Below are positions 8,537 to 17,188 of a stretch of 64,000 nt of DNA, one piece after another. The stretch is taken from the NCBI RefSeq assembly GCF_001687545.1, contig NZ_CP016545.1:1411001-1475000 (forward strand). Direction: 5' to 3'. Positions within the stretch are counted from its first letter, which is position 1; each line of letters starts with the position of its first letter. The stretch is from Paraurantiacibacter namhicola. Lineage in GTDB: Bacteria; Pseudomonadota; Alphaproteobacteria; Sphingomonadales; Sphingomonadaceae. The notes below the pieces were generated by a model. That model searched no databases. It saw only the letters and a program-made list of their open reading frames with translations, and was not told the origin of the DNA. The translations under genes were made by a program, and so were the position numbers.

Positions 8537-9445
8537 TTATCCGGCGCAGAACTTTTCCTTGGCTTCGCGATATTGGGCGATCAGCTCTTCGGACAGCTCC
8601 TTCGCGGAACGGCTGGACTTGGTCGCACCGACGCCGTGGCCGGCGGACCAGATGGTCTTCCATGCCTTGGCTTCCTCGTTCAGCGACATTTCGCCCGGCG
8701 CGTGTTCCAGCGATGCGGCGTTGAGGCTGGGCGTCATGAAATTGGCGCCAACACCCGTCACCTTGTCGGTGTAGGTGATGTCCTTCATCGTCAACTCGGT
8801 CATCATCTGCTTCTGTTCGTCCACCGCCATGCTCTCATGCGCGGGGATGAAATGACTGCCAAGATAGCCGTAGTCGGCCCCCATCACCTCTGCAGCGGCG
8901 ATTTGCCGCCCGTGGCTCATGGCGCCGGACAGGATCAGGATCCCGTCGAAGAATTCGCGGATTTCGGATGTGAGGGCGAAGGGGCTCATCTTGCCCGCAT
9001 GTCCGCCTGCACCGGCAGCGACGGCGATAAGGCCATCCACGCCGGCTTCAGCGGCCTTCTGCGCATGGCGCACGGTGGTCACGTCATGGAACACCATGCC
9101 GCCGTAGGAATGCACCGCTTCCACCAGTTCCGACACCGCGCCGAGCGAGGTGATGATGAAGGGGACCTTGTGCTTCACGCACAATTCCAGGTCCGCCTGC
9201 ACGCGCGGGTTGGACTTGTGAACGATCAGGTTCACGCCATAGGGCGCGTCGTCAGGGCCGAGCCGCTCCTGGATTTCCTCCAGCCATTCCTCGAAGCCTT
9301 CCGAAGTACGCTGGTTAAGTGCAGGAAAAGTCCCGGCCAGGCCGGCCTTGCAGCATTCCACCACAAGGTCCGGCCCGGAAACCAGGAACATCGGCGCGAC
9401 GATGGCCGGGATGGCCAGCCGCTCGCGAAATTCAGCCGGAGTCAT
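8537..9445 (-). CDS. Nitronate monooxygenase (2-nitropropane dioxygenase family)
   Basis: 302 residues from ATG 9445. An in-frame TTG at 9457 overlaps the previous stop and could initiate instead. The FMN-dependent TIM-barrel features are IPAIVAPMFLVSGPDLVVECCKAGLAGTFPALN at the N-terminus, GVDGLIAVAAGAGGHAGKMSPFAL (phosphate-binding glycines and the catalytic-His region), and LSGAMSHGRQIAAAEVMGADYGYLGSHFIPAHES. The family oxidises alkyl nitronates such as propionate-3-nitronate, a poison of TCA enzymes. Its place at the end of a beta-oxidation operon suggests detoxification or an acyl-CoA-linked role; this is inference. Confidence 0.9.
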   Translation of the reverse strand: MTPAEFRERLAIPAIVAPMFLVSGPDLVVECCKAGLAGTFPALNQRTSEGFEEWLEEIQERLGPDDAPYGVNLIVHKSNPRVQADLELCVKHKVPFIITSLGAVSELVEAVHSYGGMVFHDVTTVRHAQKAAEAGVDGLIAVAAGAGGHAGKMSPFALTSEIREFFDGILILSGAMSHGRQIAAAEVMGADYGYLGSHFIPAHESMAVDEQKQMMTELTMKDITYTDKVTGVGANFMTPSLNAASLEHAPGEMSLNEEAKAWKTIWSAGHGVGATKSSRSAKELSEELIAQYREAKEKFCAG

Positions 9446-9453
9446 ACCAACCG

Positions 9454-11244
9454 TCAAAACGCTTCTGCCGGCAGTTCCATCATGCTCTTCTTGCCAGCCT
9501 TGATTGCCATGAAGGCAGCCGTGGCGGGCGGCAGCAGACGGTCAAAGAAGTACTGCGCGGTGATGATCTTGCTCTTGTAGAACGACTCCTCATCAGTGCC
9601 TTCCTTCAGCTTGCGATGGGCAACCTGGGCTGCCTTGGCAAAGGTGTAACCCATGGCCACGAAGCCCAGCAGCTTCAGGTAATCGGTCGCGGCTGCGCCA
9701 GCCTCTTCCGGATCCTTCATGCCCTTCTGCGCGATGTGGCCGGTGCTCAGCTGCAGGGCGCCGAAGCTCTGCTGCAGGGCGATGACCATCGGGCCGATAT
9801 CCGCATCGGAGGTGTTGTCCTCGATGAAATTGGACACCGGGTGGAAGAAGGCGCGCAGATTGCGGCCCATCTTGTGCGGCAGCTTGCGCCCGACGAGGTC
9901 GAGGGCCTGGATGCCGTTCGTGCCTTCGTAGATCTGCGCGATGCGGGCATCGCGGGCGAACTGTTCCACACCCGTTTCCTGGATGTAGCCGTGGCCGCCA
10001 TAGACCTGCACCGCCAGATGCGCGCTGTCATGGCCGAGGTCCGTGAACAGGGCCTTCACCACCGGCGTCATCAGGGCGACGAAGTCCGCAGCGCGCTGCC
10101 GGGCTTCCGGTTCCTTCGCTGCGTGTTCGGCGTCGAGAGCGCGACTGACCCATGCGGACACCGCACGGCTGCCTTCGTTGTAAGCGCGCATGGTCATCAG
10201 CATGCGGCGCACGTCGGGGTGCACGATGATCGGATCGGCGGGGCCGTCCGGGTTCTTCACGCCTGACAGGGAACGGCCCTGCACGCGGTCCTTCGCGTAA
10301 TATACGGCGGACTGGTAAGCGATCTCGCCCACGCCCAGGCCCTGGATGCCCACGGCCACACGCTCGGTGTTCATCATCAGGAACATGGCTTCGAGGCCGC
10401 GATGCTTCTCGCCCACGAGCCAGCCCTTCGATTCGTCGAAGCTCATCTGGCAGGTGGCGGAGGCCTTGAGGCCCATCTTGTGCTCGATCGCCGTCGCCTT
10501 GACGTTGTTGTAATCGCCCAGCGATCCATCGTCGTTCGGCAGGTACTTGGGCACCAGGATCAGGCTGATGCCCTTCACGCCCGGAGGGGCATCGGGGAGG
10601 CGGGCCAGCACCAGGTGGATGACGTTTTCGGTCAGGTCATGGTCGCCGGCACTGATGAAGATCTTGTTGCCGGTGACGCGGTAGCTGCCGTCGTCCTGCG
10701 GCTCTGCCTTCGTGCGCAGCATGCCCAGGTCCGTGCCGCAATGCGGTTCGGTCAGGCACATGGTGCCGGACCATTCGCCGCTGACGAGGCGGGGCATGTA
10801 GAAGTCCTTCAGGTCTTCGCTGCCATAGCCTTCCAGCGCAATGCTGGCACCCGTCGTCAGGCCCGGATAGAGGCCGAAGGACAGGTTGGCGGAACAGGTC
10901 ATTTCCTCGACCATCTTGGCGAGCGAATGGGGCGCGCCCTGGCCACCGTATTTCGGGTTGGAAACCAGCGAGGTCCAGCCGCCATCGCGGAACTGGTTGT
11001 AGGCTTCCTGGAAACCTTTGGGTGTGCGGACAACGCCGTTCTCGATGCGGCACCCTTCCTGGTCGCCGGACCAGTTGATCGGCAGCAGCACGTCGCGGCA
11101 GAACTTGTTCGCCTCTTCAAGGATGGCGGCGGTCAGGTCGTCGTCGAAATCCTCGAACCCTTCGAGTTCGCCGAAGCCGTCGTCTTCATGCAGTTCGTTG
11201 ATGTTGAACAGCATGTCGCGGATGGGAGCTTCATAGACTTGCAT
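9454..11244 (-). CDS. Acyl-CoA dehydrogenase, large (about 600-residue) type with extra C-terminal domain
   Basis: 596 residues starting MQVYEAPIRDMLFNINELHEDDGF, typical of the approximately 600-residue acyl-CoA dehydrogenases that carry an extra C-terminal helical domain. The FAD-binding loop MCLTEPHCGTDLGMLRTKAEP lies near residues 160-180. RVAVGIQGLGVGEIAYQSAVYYAKDRVQGR is the conserved mid-domain. The active-site segment ARIAQIYEGTNGIQALDLVGRKLP carries the likely catalytic base, Glu about 437. It performs the first, FAD-linked step of beta-oxidation and passes electrons to ETF. It lies 17 bases after the dehydrogenase/hydratase gene, in one operon with thiolase, and its stop overlaps the possible TTG start of the next gene. 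Confidence 0.93.
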   Translation of the reverse strand: MQVYEAPIRDMLFNINELHEDDGFGELEGFEDFDDDLTAAILEEANKFCRDVLLPINWSGDQEGCRIENGVVRTPKGFQEAYNQFRDGGWTSLVSNPKYGGQGAPHSLAKMVEEMTCSANLSFGLYPGLTTGASIALEGYGSEDLKDFYMPRLVSGEWSGTMCLTEPHCGTDLGMLRTKAEPQDDGSYRVTGNKIFISAGDHDLTENVIHLVLARLPDAPPGVKGISLILVPKYLPNDDGSLGDYNNVKATAIEHKMGLKASATCQMSFDESKGWLVGEKHRGLEAMFLMMNTERVAVGIQGLGVGEIAYQSAVYYAKDRVQGRSLSGVKNPDGPADPIIVHPDVRRMLMTMRAYNEGSRAVSAWVSRALDAEHAAKEPEARQRAADFVALMTPVVKALFTDLGHDSAHLAVQVYGGHGYIQETGVEQFARDARIAQIYEGTNGIQALDLVGRKLPHKMGRNLRAFFHPVSNFIEDNTSDADIGPMVIALQQSFGALQLSTGHIAQKGMKDPEEAGAAATDYLKLLGFVAMGYTFAKAAQVAHRKLKEGTDEESFYKSKIITAQYFFDRLLPPATAAFMAIKAGKKSMMELPAEAF

Positions 11245-11260
11245 GTGCGTACCCTTTCAA

Positions 11261-13591
11261 TCAGTTGCGAAGCGGCTTGCCGGTTTCGAGCATGTGCTCG
11301 ACCCGTGCCTGCGACTTCGGATCCTTAGTTAAGCGCATAAATGCCGCGCGTTCCAGCTTCAGCATCTGGTCTTCGGTAACCGTCTCCGTCACGTCGGTGT
11401 CGCCGCCGGTCAGGATCCAGGCCAGTTCCTTGGACACGGTCACATCGTGGCTGGTGGCCTTGCCCTGCTTGTGGAAACTGTCGACCGCCAGCTGCAACGC
11501 TGCTGCACCGCTGGGGCCCGGCAGGTTGAATTCCGGCTTCTCGGGCGCGGTATAGCCATCGACCATCGCCAGTGCCTTCTGCTTGGCATCGAACAGCAGG
11601 CGATCGCGGTTCATGGTGACCTCGTCCGCCGGGCGCAGGAAGCCAAGCTCCTTCGCTTCGGCAGCCGACTTGGCGACCGTGGCGGTGGAGATGATTTCGA
11701 ACACCTTGCTGACGGCCGGCATCGGACCGCGCGGCTGGCGCTTGTTCTGGCGCCAGCGATCCAGCATTTCGCTGCAGCCGCCCCAGCCGGGGATCAGGCC
11801 CACGCCGCATTCGACCAGGCCGATGTAGCTTTCCGCATGCGCCTGCACACTGTCGCAGTGCAGCAGGATTTCGCACCCGCCGCCCAGCGCCATGCCGGAC
11901 GGAGCGCCGACCACGGGGAAGGGGGCGTATTTCAGCGCCTTGTAGGCATCCTGGCCACCCTTCACGAGCTTTTCGACTTCGCTCCACGCCGCGATGTTCA
12001 GCGCGAACAGCGCGAGGCCGAGGTTGGCACCGGCAGAGAAGTTGGAGCCTTCGTTGTAGACGACGAGGGCCTTGTATTCCTTCTGCACCAGCGGAACGGC
12101 CTTGCCGATCAGCTTCATCACCTCGTTATCGAGCGCATTCATCTTGCCTGTAAACTCGAGGCACAGGACGCCGTCGCCGATATCCCACAGCGCGGCGGAG
12201 CCGTTCTTCAGGACCGGTTCGGAATCGCGCTTGATGTCGGACAGCAGCAGCACGCCTTCGGCACGCTGGACGTCGTGATATTCGCCGTCCGTACCGAAAT
12301 ACTGACGCTTGCCGTCCTGCTCGCGGTAGAAAGTGCCGTCGCCGACCTTCTCGAGGATGGCGGGCACGGCAATGCCGTCTGCCGCCAGGCGCTCGCGCAG
12401 GTGCGCAGCGCCGATCTTGTCGATCATCTCGAACGGGCCGAACTTCCAGTTGTAGCCAAGGCGCATGGCCTCATCCACACCCAGGATCGTGGCGGTCGCT
12501 TCCGGCACGATGCTGGCGGCATAGGACAGGGTCGGGCCAAGCACGGCCCAGGCGTAATCGCCGACCTTGCCGTCTGCGGAGATGAGCGCCTTCAGGTCGC
12601 CCTTCGCAGCCGGGCCGCGCACGATGCCCGGACGGGCAGCAGCACGAAACTCGCCGGACTTGAAGTCGACAGCCTGCTTTTCCTTCTTATCGCCCACGCG
12701 GTTGAGGCGGTAGAAACCACCCTTGCCCTTGCGGCCGGTGTAGCCTTCCTTGATCAGCTTCTCGATCACAGGCTCGCTGCGGGCGATCTTCTGGTAAGGA
12801 TCGTCCTTGGGCAGCGTGCTGGTGAGGCTCTGCTGCAGGTAAGGCATCAGGTCGAGGCCGACGAGGTCGATCAGGCCGAACACGCCGGTCTTGGGCACAC
12901 CCATCGGGCGGCCACCGATCTCATCCGCTTCTTCCACGGTCAGGCCCTGGTCCACGGCGGCGTTGACCGCCTGCTGCAGCCAGAAGGTACCGATGCGGTT
13001 TGCGATGAAGCCGGGCGAATCCTCGGCATCGACGGGCGTCTTGCCCAGCCTGCGGTCCACGAAGTCGCGGACCATGTCGACGGTGCCGGCATCGCTGTGC
13101 GGGCCGGCCACGATCTCGATCAGGCGCATGTAGCGCGGCGGATTGAAGAAGTGCGTGACCAGGAAATCGCGCTTGAACGCATCGCTGCGACCGTCGGTCA
13201 GCTGCGCCAGCGGGATGGTGGAGGTGTTGGAGGACACGGCCGTGCCTTCCTTGCGCACCTTTTCCAGCTTTGCGTAGAGGTCCTGCTTGATGTCGAGCCG
13301 CTCGATGATGGCTTCCACGACCCAGTCGCACTCGGCGACCTTGTCGAGGTGATCTTCGATATTGCCGGTTTCCACCAGCTTGGCCGCGCGCTTGCCCATG
13401 AAGGGGGCAGGCTGCGTCTTCAGCATCTTGGCAACGGCACCTTCGGCCACGGCATTGCGGTTATCGCCATCCTTGGGGACGATATCCAGCAGCAGCACGG
13501 GCACGCCGGCATTGGCGACCTGGGCGGCGATACCGGCACCCATGGTGCCGGCGCCGATCACGCATACCTTATTGATCTGCTTGTCAGCCAT
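11261..13591 (-). CDS. 3-hydroxyacyl-CoA dehydrogenase / enoyl-CoA hydratase fusion (FadN-type domain order)
   Basis: 776 residues from ATG 13591, which overlaps the thiolase TAA by one base (TAATG). The N-terminal Rossmann motif is VCVIGAGTMGAGIAAQVANAG (residues 8-28). The 3HCDH C-terminal domain follows (SPGFIANRIGTFWLQQAVNA, GRKGKGGFYRLN). The C-terminal third is a crotonase fold with GAPSGMALGGGCEILLHCDS, and IGLVECGVGLIPGWGG holds the catalytic-Glu region. This dehydrogenase-then-hydratase order is that of Bacillus FadN and is the reverse of E. coli FadB. It carries out steps two and three of beta-oxidation. Thiolase, this fusion and an acyl-CoA dehydrogenase together resemble fadNAE content. 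Confidence 0.93.
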   Translation of the reverse strand: MADKQINKVCVIGAGTMGAGIAAQVANAGVPVLLLDIVPKDGDNRNAVAEGAVAKMLKTQPAPFMGKRAAKLVETGNIEDHLDKVAECDWVVEAIIERLDIKQDLYAKLEKVRKEGTAVSSNTSTIPLAQLTDGRSDAFKRDFLVTHFFNPPRYMRLIEIVAGPHSDAGTVDMVRDFVDRRLGKTPVDAEDSPGFIANRIGTFWLQQAVNAAVDQGLTVEEADEIGGRPMGVPKTGVFGLIDLVGLDLMPYLQQSLTSTLPKDDPYQKIARSEPVIEKLIKEGYTGRKGKGGFYRLNRVGDKKEKQAVDFKSGEFRAAARPGIVRGPAAKGDLKALISADGKVGDYAWAVLGPTLSYAASIVPEATATILGVDEAMRLGYNWKFGPFEMIDKIGAAHLRERLAADGIAVPAILEKVGDGTFYREQDGKRQYFGTDGEYHDVQRAEGVLLLSDIKRDSEPVLKNGSAALWDIGDGVLCLEFTGKMNALDNEVMKLIGKAVPLVQKEYKALVVYNEGSNFSAGANLGLALFALNIAAWSEVEKLVKGGQDAYKALKYAPFPVVGAPSGMALGGGCEILLHCDSVQAHAESYIGLVECGVGLIPGWGGCSEMLDRWRQNKRQPRGPMPAVSKVFEIISTATVAKSAAEAKELGFLRPADEVTMNRDRLLFDAKQKALAMVDGYTAPEKPEFNLPGPSGAAALQLAVDSFHKQGKATSHDVTVSKELAWILTGGDTDVTETVTEDQMLKLERAAFMRLTKDPKSQARVEHMLETGKPLRN

Positions 13592-14724
13592 TACGCGGCC
13601 TCCAGGATCGTCGCGATGCCCTGTCCGCCACCGATGCACTGGGTGACGAGGGCGTATTTCTTGCCTTCACGCTTCAGCAGGCTTGCCGCCTTGCCGACGA
13701 TGCGCGCGCCGGTTGCACCCAGCGGGTGGCCGACGGCGATGGCGCCGCCATCGAGATTGATCTTCTGTTCCGGGATGCCGAGGTCGCCGATGCAAGCCAG
13801 CGACTGGCTGGAGAAGGCTTCGTTCAGTTCCACGATGTCGATATCGTCGATGGTCAGGCCTGCGCGGGACAGCGCCTTCTTGGACGCCTCCACCGGGCCG
13901 ATGCCCATGATTTCCGGGGCACAGCCGCTGATGGCCATGCTCTTCACCTTGGCATAGACGGTAAGGCCGTTCTTGGCGGCGTAGTCCGCGCTGCAGACCA
14001 GCACGGCGGCGCAGCCATCGGTCAGCGGGCTGGCGGTGCCTGCGGTGACCGTGCCGCTTTCATCGAAGGCAAGCTTCAGGCCGGCAAGGTCTTCCGCCGT
14101 GGTGCCGGGGCGGGGCGTACCGTCCACTTCAACCAGGCCGCCATCGGTCTGGATCGGAACGATCTCTTCCTTGAAGCTGCCCTTTTCGACGGCCGCACCG
14201 GCCTTCTGCTGGCTCTTCACGGCGAAGGCTTCCTGCGCCTCGCGGTTGATTTCGTACTTCTTCGCGACGTTTTCCGCCGTGTCGCCCATGCCGACATAAG
14301 CGGCGCTCTTCTCGGCGAGCTTGGGGTTCGGCATCGGGTTGAAGCCGGTCATCGGCACGCGGCTCATCGATTCGACGCCTGCGCAGATAAACACTTCGCC
14401 AGCGCCCAGGGCGATCTGGCCAGCGGCATAATGCACCGCGCTCATGCTCGATCCGCAGAAGCGGTTCATGGTGATGCCACCGATGCTCTGCGGCAGGTCG
14501 CCCAGCAGCACGATCAGACGGGCGAGGTTGAAGCCCTGCTCACCTTCAGGGAAGGCGCAGCCCAGGACCAGATCCTCGATATCGTCGGCCTTCACGCCGG
14601 TTCGTTCGATCAGGCCCTTGATGGTGTTGGCTGCCAGATCGTCCGGACGGACCTTGGCAAGCGCCCCGCGGTAAGCGGGGTGGAACGGGGAGCGGACATA
14701 ACCGGCAATGACGACTTCACTCAT
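13591..14724 (-). CDS. fadA: Acetyl-CoA C-acyltransferase (thiolase)
   Basis: 377 residues. The nucleophile Cys90 lies in MNRFCGSSMSAVHYA. The other active-site residues are His333 in GGAIAVGHPLGATGAR and Cys363 in TQCIGGGQG. It cleaves 3-ketoacyl-CoA in the last beta-oxidation step. As first gene of the operon it reads into the dehydrogenase/hydratase fusion with a one-base overlap. A purine-rich GAAAGG lies about 11 bases before the ATG. It is slightly shorter than the usual 385-395 residues, but all catalytic blocks are present. Biosynthetic acetoacetyl-CoA thiolase is unlikely given the operon partners. Confidence 0.94.
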   Translation of the reverse strand: MSEVVIAGYVRSPFHPAYRGALAKVRPDDLAANTIKGLIERTGVKADDIEDLVLGCAFPEGEQGFNLARLIVLLGDLPQSIGGITMNRFCGSSMSAVHYAAGQIALGAGEVFICAGVESMSRVPMTGFNPMPNPKLAEKSAAYVGMGDTAENVAKKYEINREAQEAFAVKSQQKAGAAVEKGSFKEEIVPIQTDGGLVEVDGTPRPGTTAEDLAGLKLAFDESGTVTAGTASPLTDGCAAVLVCSADYAAKNGLTVYAKVKSMAISGCAPEIMGIGPVEASKKALSRAGLTIDDIDIVELNEAFSSQSLACIGDLGIPEQKINLDGGAIAVGHPLGATGARIVGKAASLLKREGKKYALVTQCIGGGQGIATILEAA

Positions 14725-14797
14725 GATTTATTTGGCCTTTCGAATCGAAATGCGCGTTTGACCTTTTGCGCTGATTGATTACCATAGGGTTCGTGGC

Positions 14798-14827
14798 TTG
14801 ACGTATAGGTTAAGCTGTTCGTTATGA
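14798..14827 (+). promoter_or_regulatory. Probable sigma70-type promoter for fadD-merR
   Basis: TTGACG (14798-14803) and TTATGA (14822-14827) are separated by 18 bases and end about 60 bases before the fadD ATG. The region between fadA and fadD is the only divergent control region of the fatty-acid block, so binding by the adjacent MerR protein here is plausible. No MerR dyad was firmly identified. Confidence 0.45.
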
Positions 14828-14887
14828 CAAGGGGCTGCGGCGCGCAATTTTCGGCGTGTCCGTGGGCCGCCCGGGAAAGGAATTGCC

Positions 14888-16588
14888 ATGGTCGCGGCCA
14901 GCGCCGCCTCTAAGCCTGATGTGAACCGCGTCCTTGCGGAAGACGGTTCGCTGCGTCCGCGCCTGCTGACGGAACCGTTCCGACGGGCGGTGGACCTTTA
15001 CCCTGACAGGGTGGGGATCGACTTCCTCGGGCTGGAATACACCTATGCCCAGATGGGCGAGGAAGTGGCCCGCGTGGCGCGCGGATTGCAGGACGCCGGA
15101 CTTGGCAAGGGCGACCGATTCGGCCTGTGCCTTCCCAACACGCCCTATTCGGTGATCCTGTACCAGGCCGTGCTGGCGGCTGGCGGCGTGGTGGTGAATT
15201 TGAACCCGCTCTATTCCAGTGCGGAGCTGGACCACCTTATCCAGGACAGCGGCGCCAAGATGGTGGCCGTGCCGGACCTGGAGATGATCCACGGCAAGGT
15301 CGCCGACGGTTTCGGCAAGAGCGCGCTGGAAAAGATCGTGCTGTGCCCGATGGCGGATGTGCTGCCCACGATCCAGAGCTGGGGCCTGCGCCTGCTGAAG
15401 CGCAAGGAACTGGCCAAGCCCGTGCCGGGCGTACCCTACATCAATTACGGCGAATTGAAGGCGGCGAAGGGCGATGCGGTCGACCACGGACTGGTGCCGG
15501 ACGACATTGCCGTGCTGCAATATACCGGCGGCACGACCGGACGCCCGAAAGGCGCGATGCTGTCGCACGCGAACCTGGCCGCAAACTCTGCGCAAATGCT
15601 CCTCCATCTGGGGGATGAACGGGACGTCCAGGAAAGAACGCTTGGCGTCCTGCCGCTGTTCCATGTCTTTGCGCTGACCTGCGTGATGAATTTCGGGATC
15701 GAGATCGCGGCCGAGCTGGTGCTGCTGCCGCGGTTCGAGATGGACCAGGTGCTGAAGACCATCAAACGCAAGCCGCCCACGCAATTCTTCGGCGTGCCCA
15801 CCATCTACACCGCGATGGGCAATTTGCCGGACAACAAGGTGCCGGACCTCACCGGCGTGCGGGCCAGCATCTCCGGCGGTGCGCCGCTGCCGCTGGAAGT
15901 GCGCAAGCTGTTCGAGGAAAAGACCGGCTCGCCGGTGGTCGAAGGCTACGGCCTGACCGAAGCGAGCCCCATCATCGTGTGCAACCCGCTGCTGGGCCAG
16001 GGCCCGGTCAAGGAAGACAGCTGCGGCCCGGCCTTCCCGCATACTCAGATCGAGCTGCGCGATCCGGAGACGGGCGAGCTGAACGTGAAGCAGGGCGAGA
16101 AAGGCGAAGTGTGCGCCCGCGGCCCGCAGGTCATGCTGGGTTACTGGAACCGCCCGGGCGCGACGGAAAAGACCTTCGTGGATGGCGCGCTGAAAACAGG
16201 CGACATCGGCTATCTGGACGAGGACGGTTACCTGTTCCTGGTCGACCGCATGAAGGACCTGATCCTGTGCAGCGGTTACAACGTCTATCCCCGCGCCATC
16301 GAGGATGCGACCTATGAGCATCCCGCGGTTGCAGAGGCGGTCGCGATCGGCGTGCCGGACAGCTATCGCGGCGAAAGCCCCAAGCTTTTCGTGGCGCTGA
16401 AGGAAGGCGAGGAACTGACCGAGGAAGAGCTGAACGCCTTCCTGACCGAGCGGCTAAACAAGATCGAGATACCGCGCGAATACGAGTTCCGCGACGAGTT
16501 GCCCAAGACGCTGATCGGCAAGCTGTCCAAGAAGGACCTGGTCGAGGAAGAGAAGGCGAAGCGCGCCGCTGCAAAGGATGCCGCATGA
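14888..16588 (+). CDS. fadD: Long-chain fatty-acid--CoA ligase
   Basis: 566 residues, the usual FadD size. ANL-superfamily motifs appear in order: the P-loop-like YTGGTTGRPKGAMLSHANL (about residue 213), GYGLTEASPII (about 353), GDIGYLDEDGYLFLVDRMKDLIL (about 437-460, with the adenylate-binding Asp) and C-terminal LPKTLIGKLSKKDL with the catalytic Lys. It activates long-chain fatty acids with ATP and CoA for the divergent beta-oxidation operon. Possible starter activation for the nearby type III PKS is only a guess. It overlaps the downstream regulator by four bases (ATGA). Confidence 0.93.
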   Translation: MVAASAASKPDVNRVLAEDGSLRPRLLTEPFRRAVDLYPDRVGIDFLGLEYTYAQMGEEVARVARGLQDAGLGKGDRFGLCLPNTPYSVILYQAVLAAGGVVVNLNPLYSSAELDHLIQDSGAKMVAVPDLEMIHGKVADGFGKSALEKIVLCPMADVLPTIQSWGLRLLKRKELAKPVPGVPYINYGELKAAKGDAVDHGLVPDDIAVLQYTGGTTGRPKGAMLSHANLAANSAQMLLHLGDERDVQERTLGVLPLFHVFALTCVMNFGIEIAAELVLLPRFEMDQVLKTIKRKPPTQFFGVPTIYTAMGNLPDNKVPDLTGVRASISGGAPLPLEVRKLFEEKTGSPVVEGYGLTEASPIIVCNPLLGQGPVKEDSCGPAFPHTQIELRDPETGELNVKQGEKGEVCARGPQVMLGYWNRPGATEKTFVDGALKTGDIGYLDEDGYLFLVDRMKDLILCSGYNVYPRAIEDATYEHPAVAEAVAIGVPDSYRGESPKLFVALKEGEELTEEELNAFLTERLNKIEIPREYEFRDELPKTLIGKLSKKDLVEEEKAKRAAAKDAA

Positions 16589-16998
16589 CCGCGCAGCAGA
16601 GCAGCGAGCAATCCGCCGATGGCGACCTGAAGAGCATCGCCGAGGTCGCAGAAGCTCTGGGCATCACCCAGCGCACGCTGCGCTTCTATGAGGACAAGGG
16701 CCTCATCCAGCCGACGCGCGTGGGCTCCATGCGCGTCTATTCGCGCCGCGAGATGGGCCGGATGCAGCTGATCCTGCGCGGCAAGCAGCTGGGCTTTTCC
16801 ATCCGCGAGATCGGCGAGTTCCTCGAACTGTATGATGGCGATCGCAACCATGCGCGCCAGACCCGCACCCTGCTGGACCGCGTGCGCCAGCGGCTGGCCG
16901 ACCTCAGTCACCAGCGCGAGGCAATCGACGAGACGATTGCCGAGCTGAAGAAGATCGAGGACGAGGCGCAGGAGCACCTCACCAAGCTGGAACGCTGA
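16585..16998 (+). CDS. MerR-family transcriptional regulator of fatty-acid/branched-chain catabolism type
   Basis: 137 residues. A winged HTH occupies residues 15-85: LKSIAEVAEALGITQRTLRFYEDKGLIQPTR, then MRVYSRREMGRMQLILRGKQLGFSIREIGEFLEL. A dimerisation coiled coil (LLDRVRQRLADLSHQREAIDETIAELKKIEDEAQ) follows. No metal-binding cysteine cluster is present, so it is not a metal sensor. It is close in build to LiuR-type regulators of acyl-CoA catabolism. Translational coupling to fadD (ATGA) suggests it senses an acyl-CoA and controls fadD and the divergent beta-oxidation operon; this is inference. Confidence 0.85.
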   Translation: MTAQQSSEQSADGDLKSIAEVAEALGITQRTLRFYEDKGLIQPTRVGSMRVYSRREMGRMQLILRGKQLGFSIREIGEFLELYDGDRNHARQTRTLLDRVRQRLADLSHQREAIDETIAELKKIEDEAQEHLTKLER

Positions 16999-17034
16999 TT
17001 TTCCGGGTATTTCTGGTGGAATTCGCGCCGCTAT

Positions 17035-17137
17035 CCGGCTTCGATGGTGGGCGTACCAAGGTTCGAACTTGGGACCCCTACGATGTCAACATAGTGCTCT
17101 ACCACTGAGCTATACGCCCGCACCATCGAATTGCCGG
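17035..17137 (-). repeat. Leader-trailer inverted repeat around tRNA-Val
   Basis: Bases 17035-17049 pair with 17121-17137 over 15 positions with a two-base bulge. The inner 10 pairs include part of the encoded CCA end. The helix would extend the acceptor stem of the primary transcript and bury the CCA. A shorter version flanks tRNA-Ala. Confidence 0.6.
17045..17119 (-). tRNA. tRNA-Val (anticodon GAC)
   Basis: 75 bases including the encoded CCA fold as a full cloverleaf. The acceptor stem is GGGCGTA/TACGCCC, the D stem GCTC/GAGC, the anticodon stem CTATG/CGTAG with loop TTGACAT (anticodon GAC), and the T stem CCAAG/CTTGG with loop TTCGAAC. It reads Val GUC and GUU codons. It stands alone between the MerR gene and the CpdR-like gene. 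Confidence 0.97.
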
Positions 17138-17188
17138 ATGAACGGCAGGCGCGCCATCTAGCGGCGGGCCGGTTGGCTTTCAAGCCTT

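Noticed and set aside
9446-9457. TTG start for the nitronate monooxygenase
   Set aside because: Possible by overlap with the previous stop, but the ATG at 9445 gives a normal N-terminus. Kept only as an alternative.
11447-13957. Very long open frame (over 800 codons) on the plus strand
   Set aside because: It runs exactly antisense to the dehydrogenase/hydratase and thiolase genes and is rich in His, Arg and Gln, as expected for a GC-rich shadow frame. No motif is recognisable.
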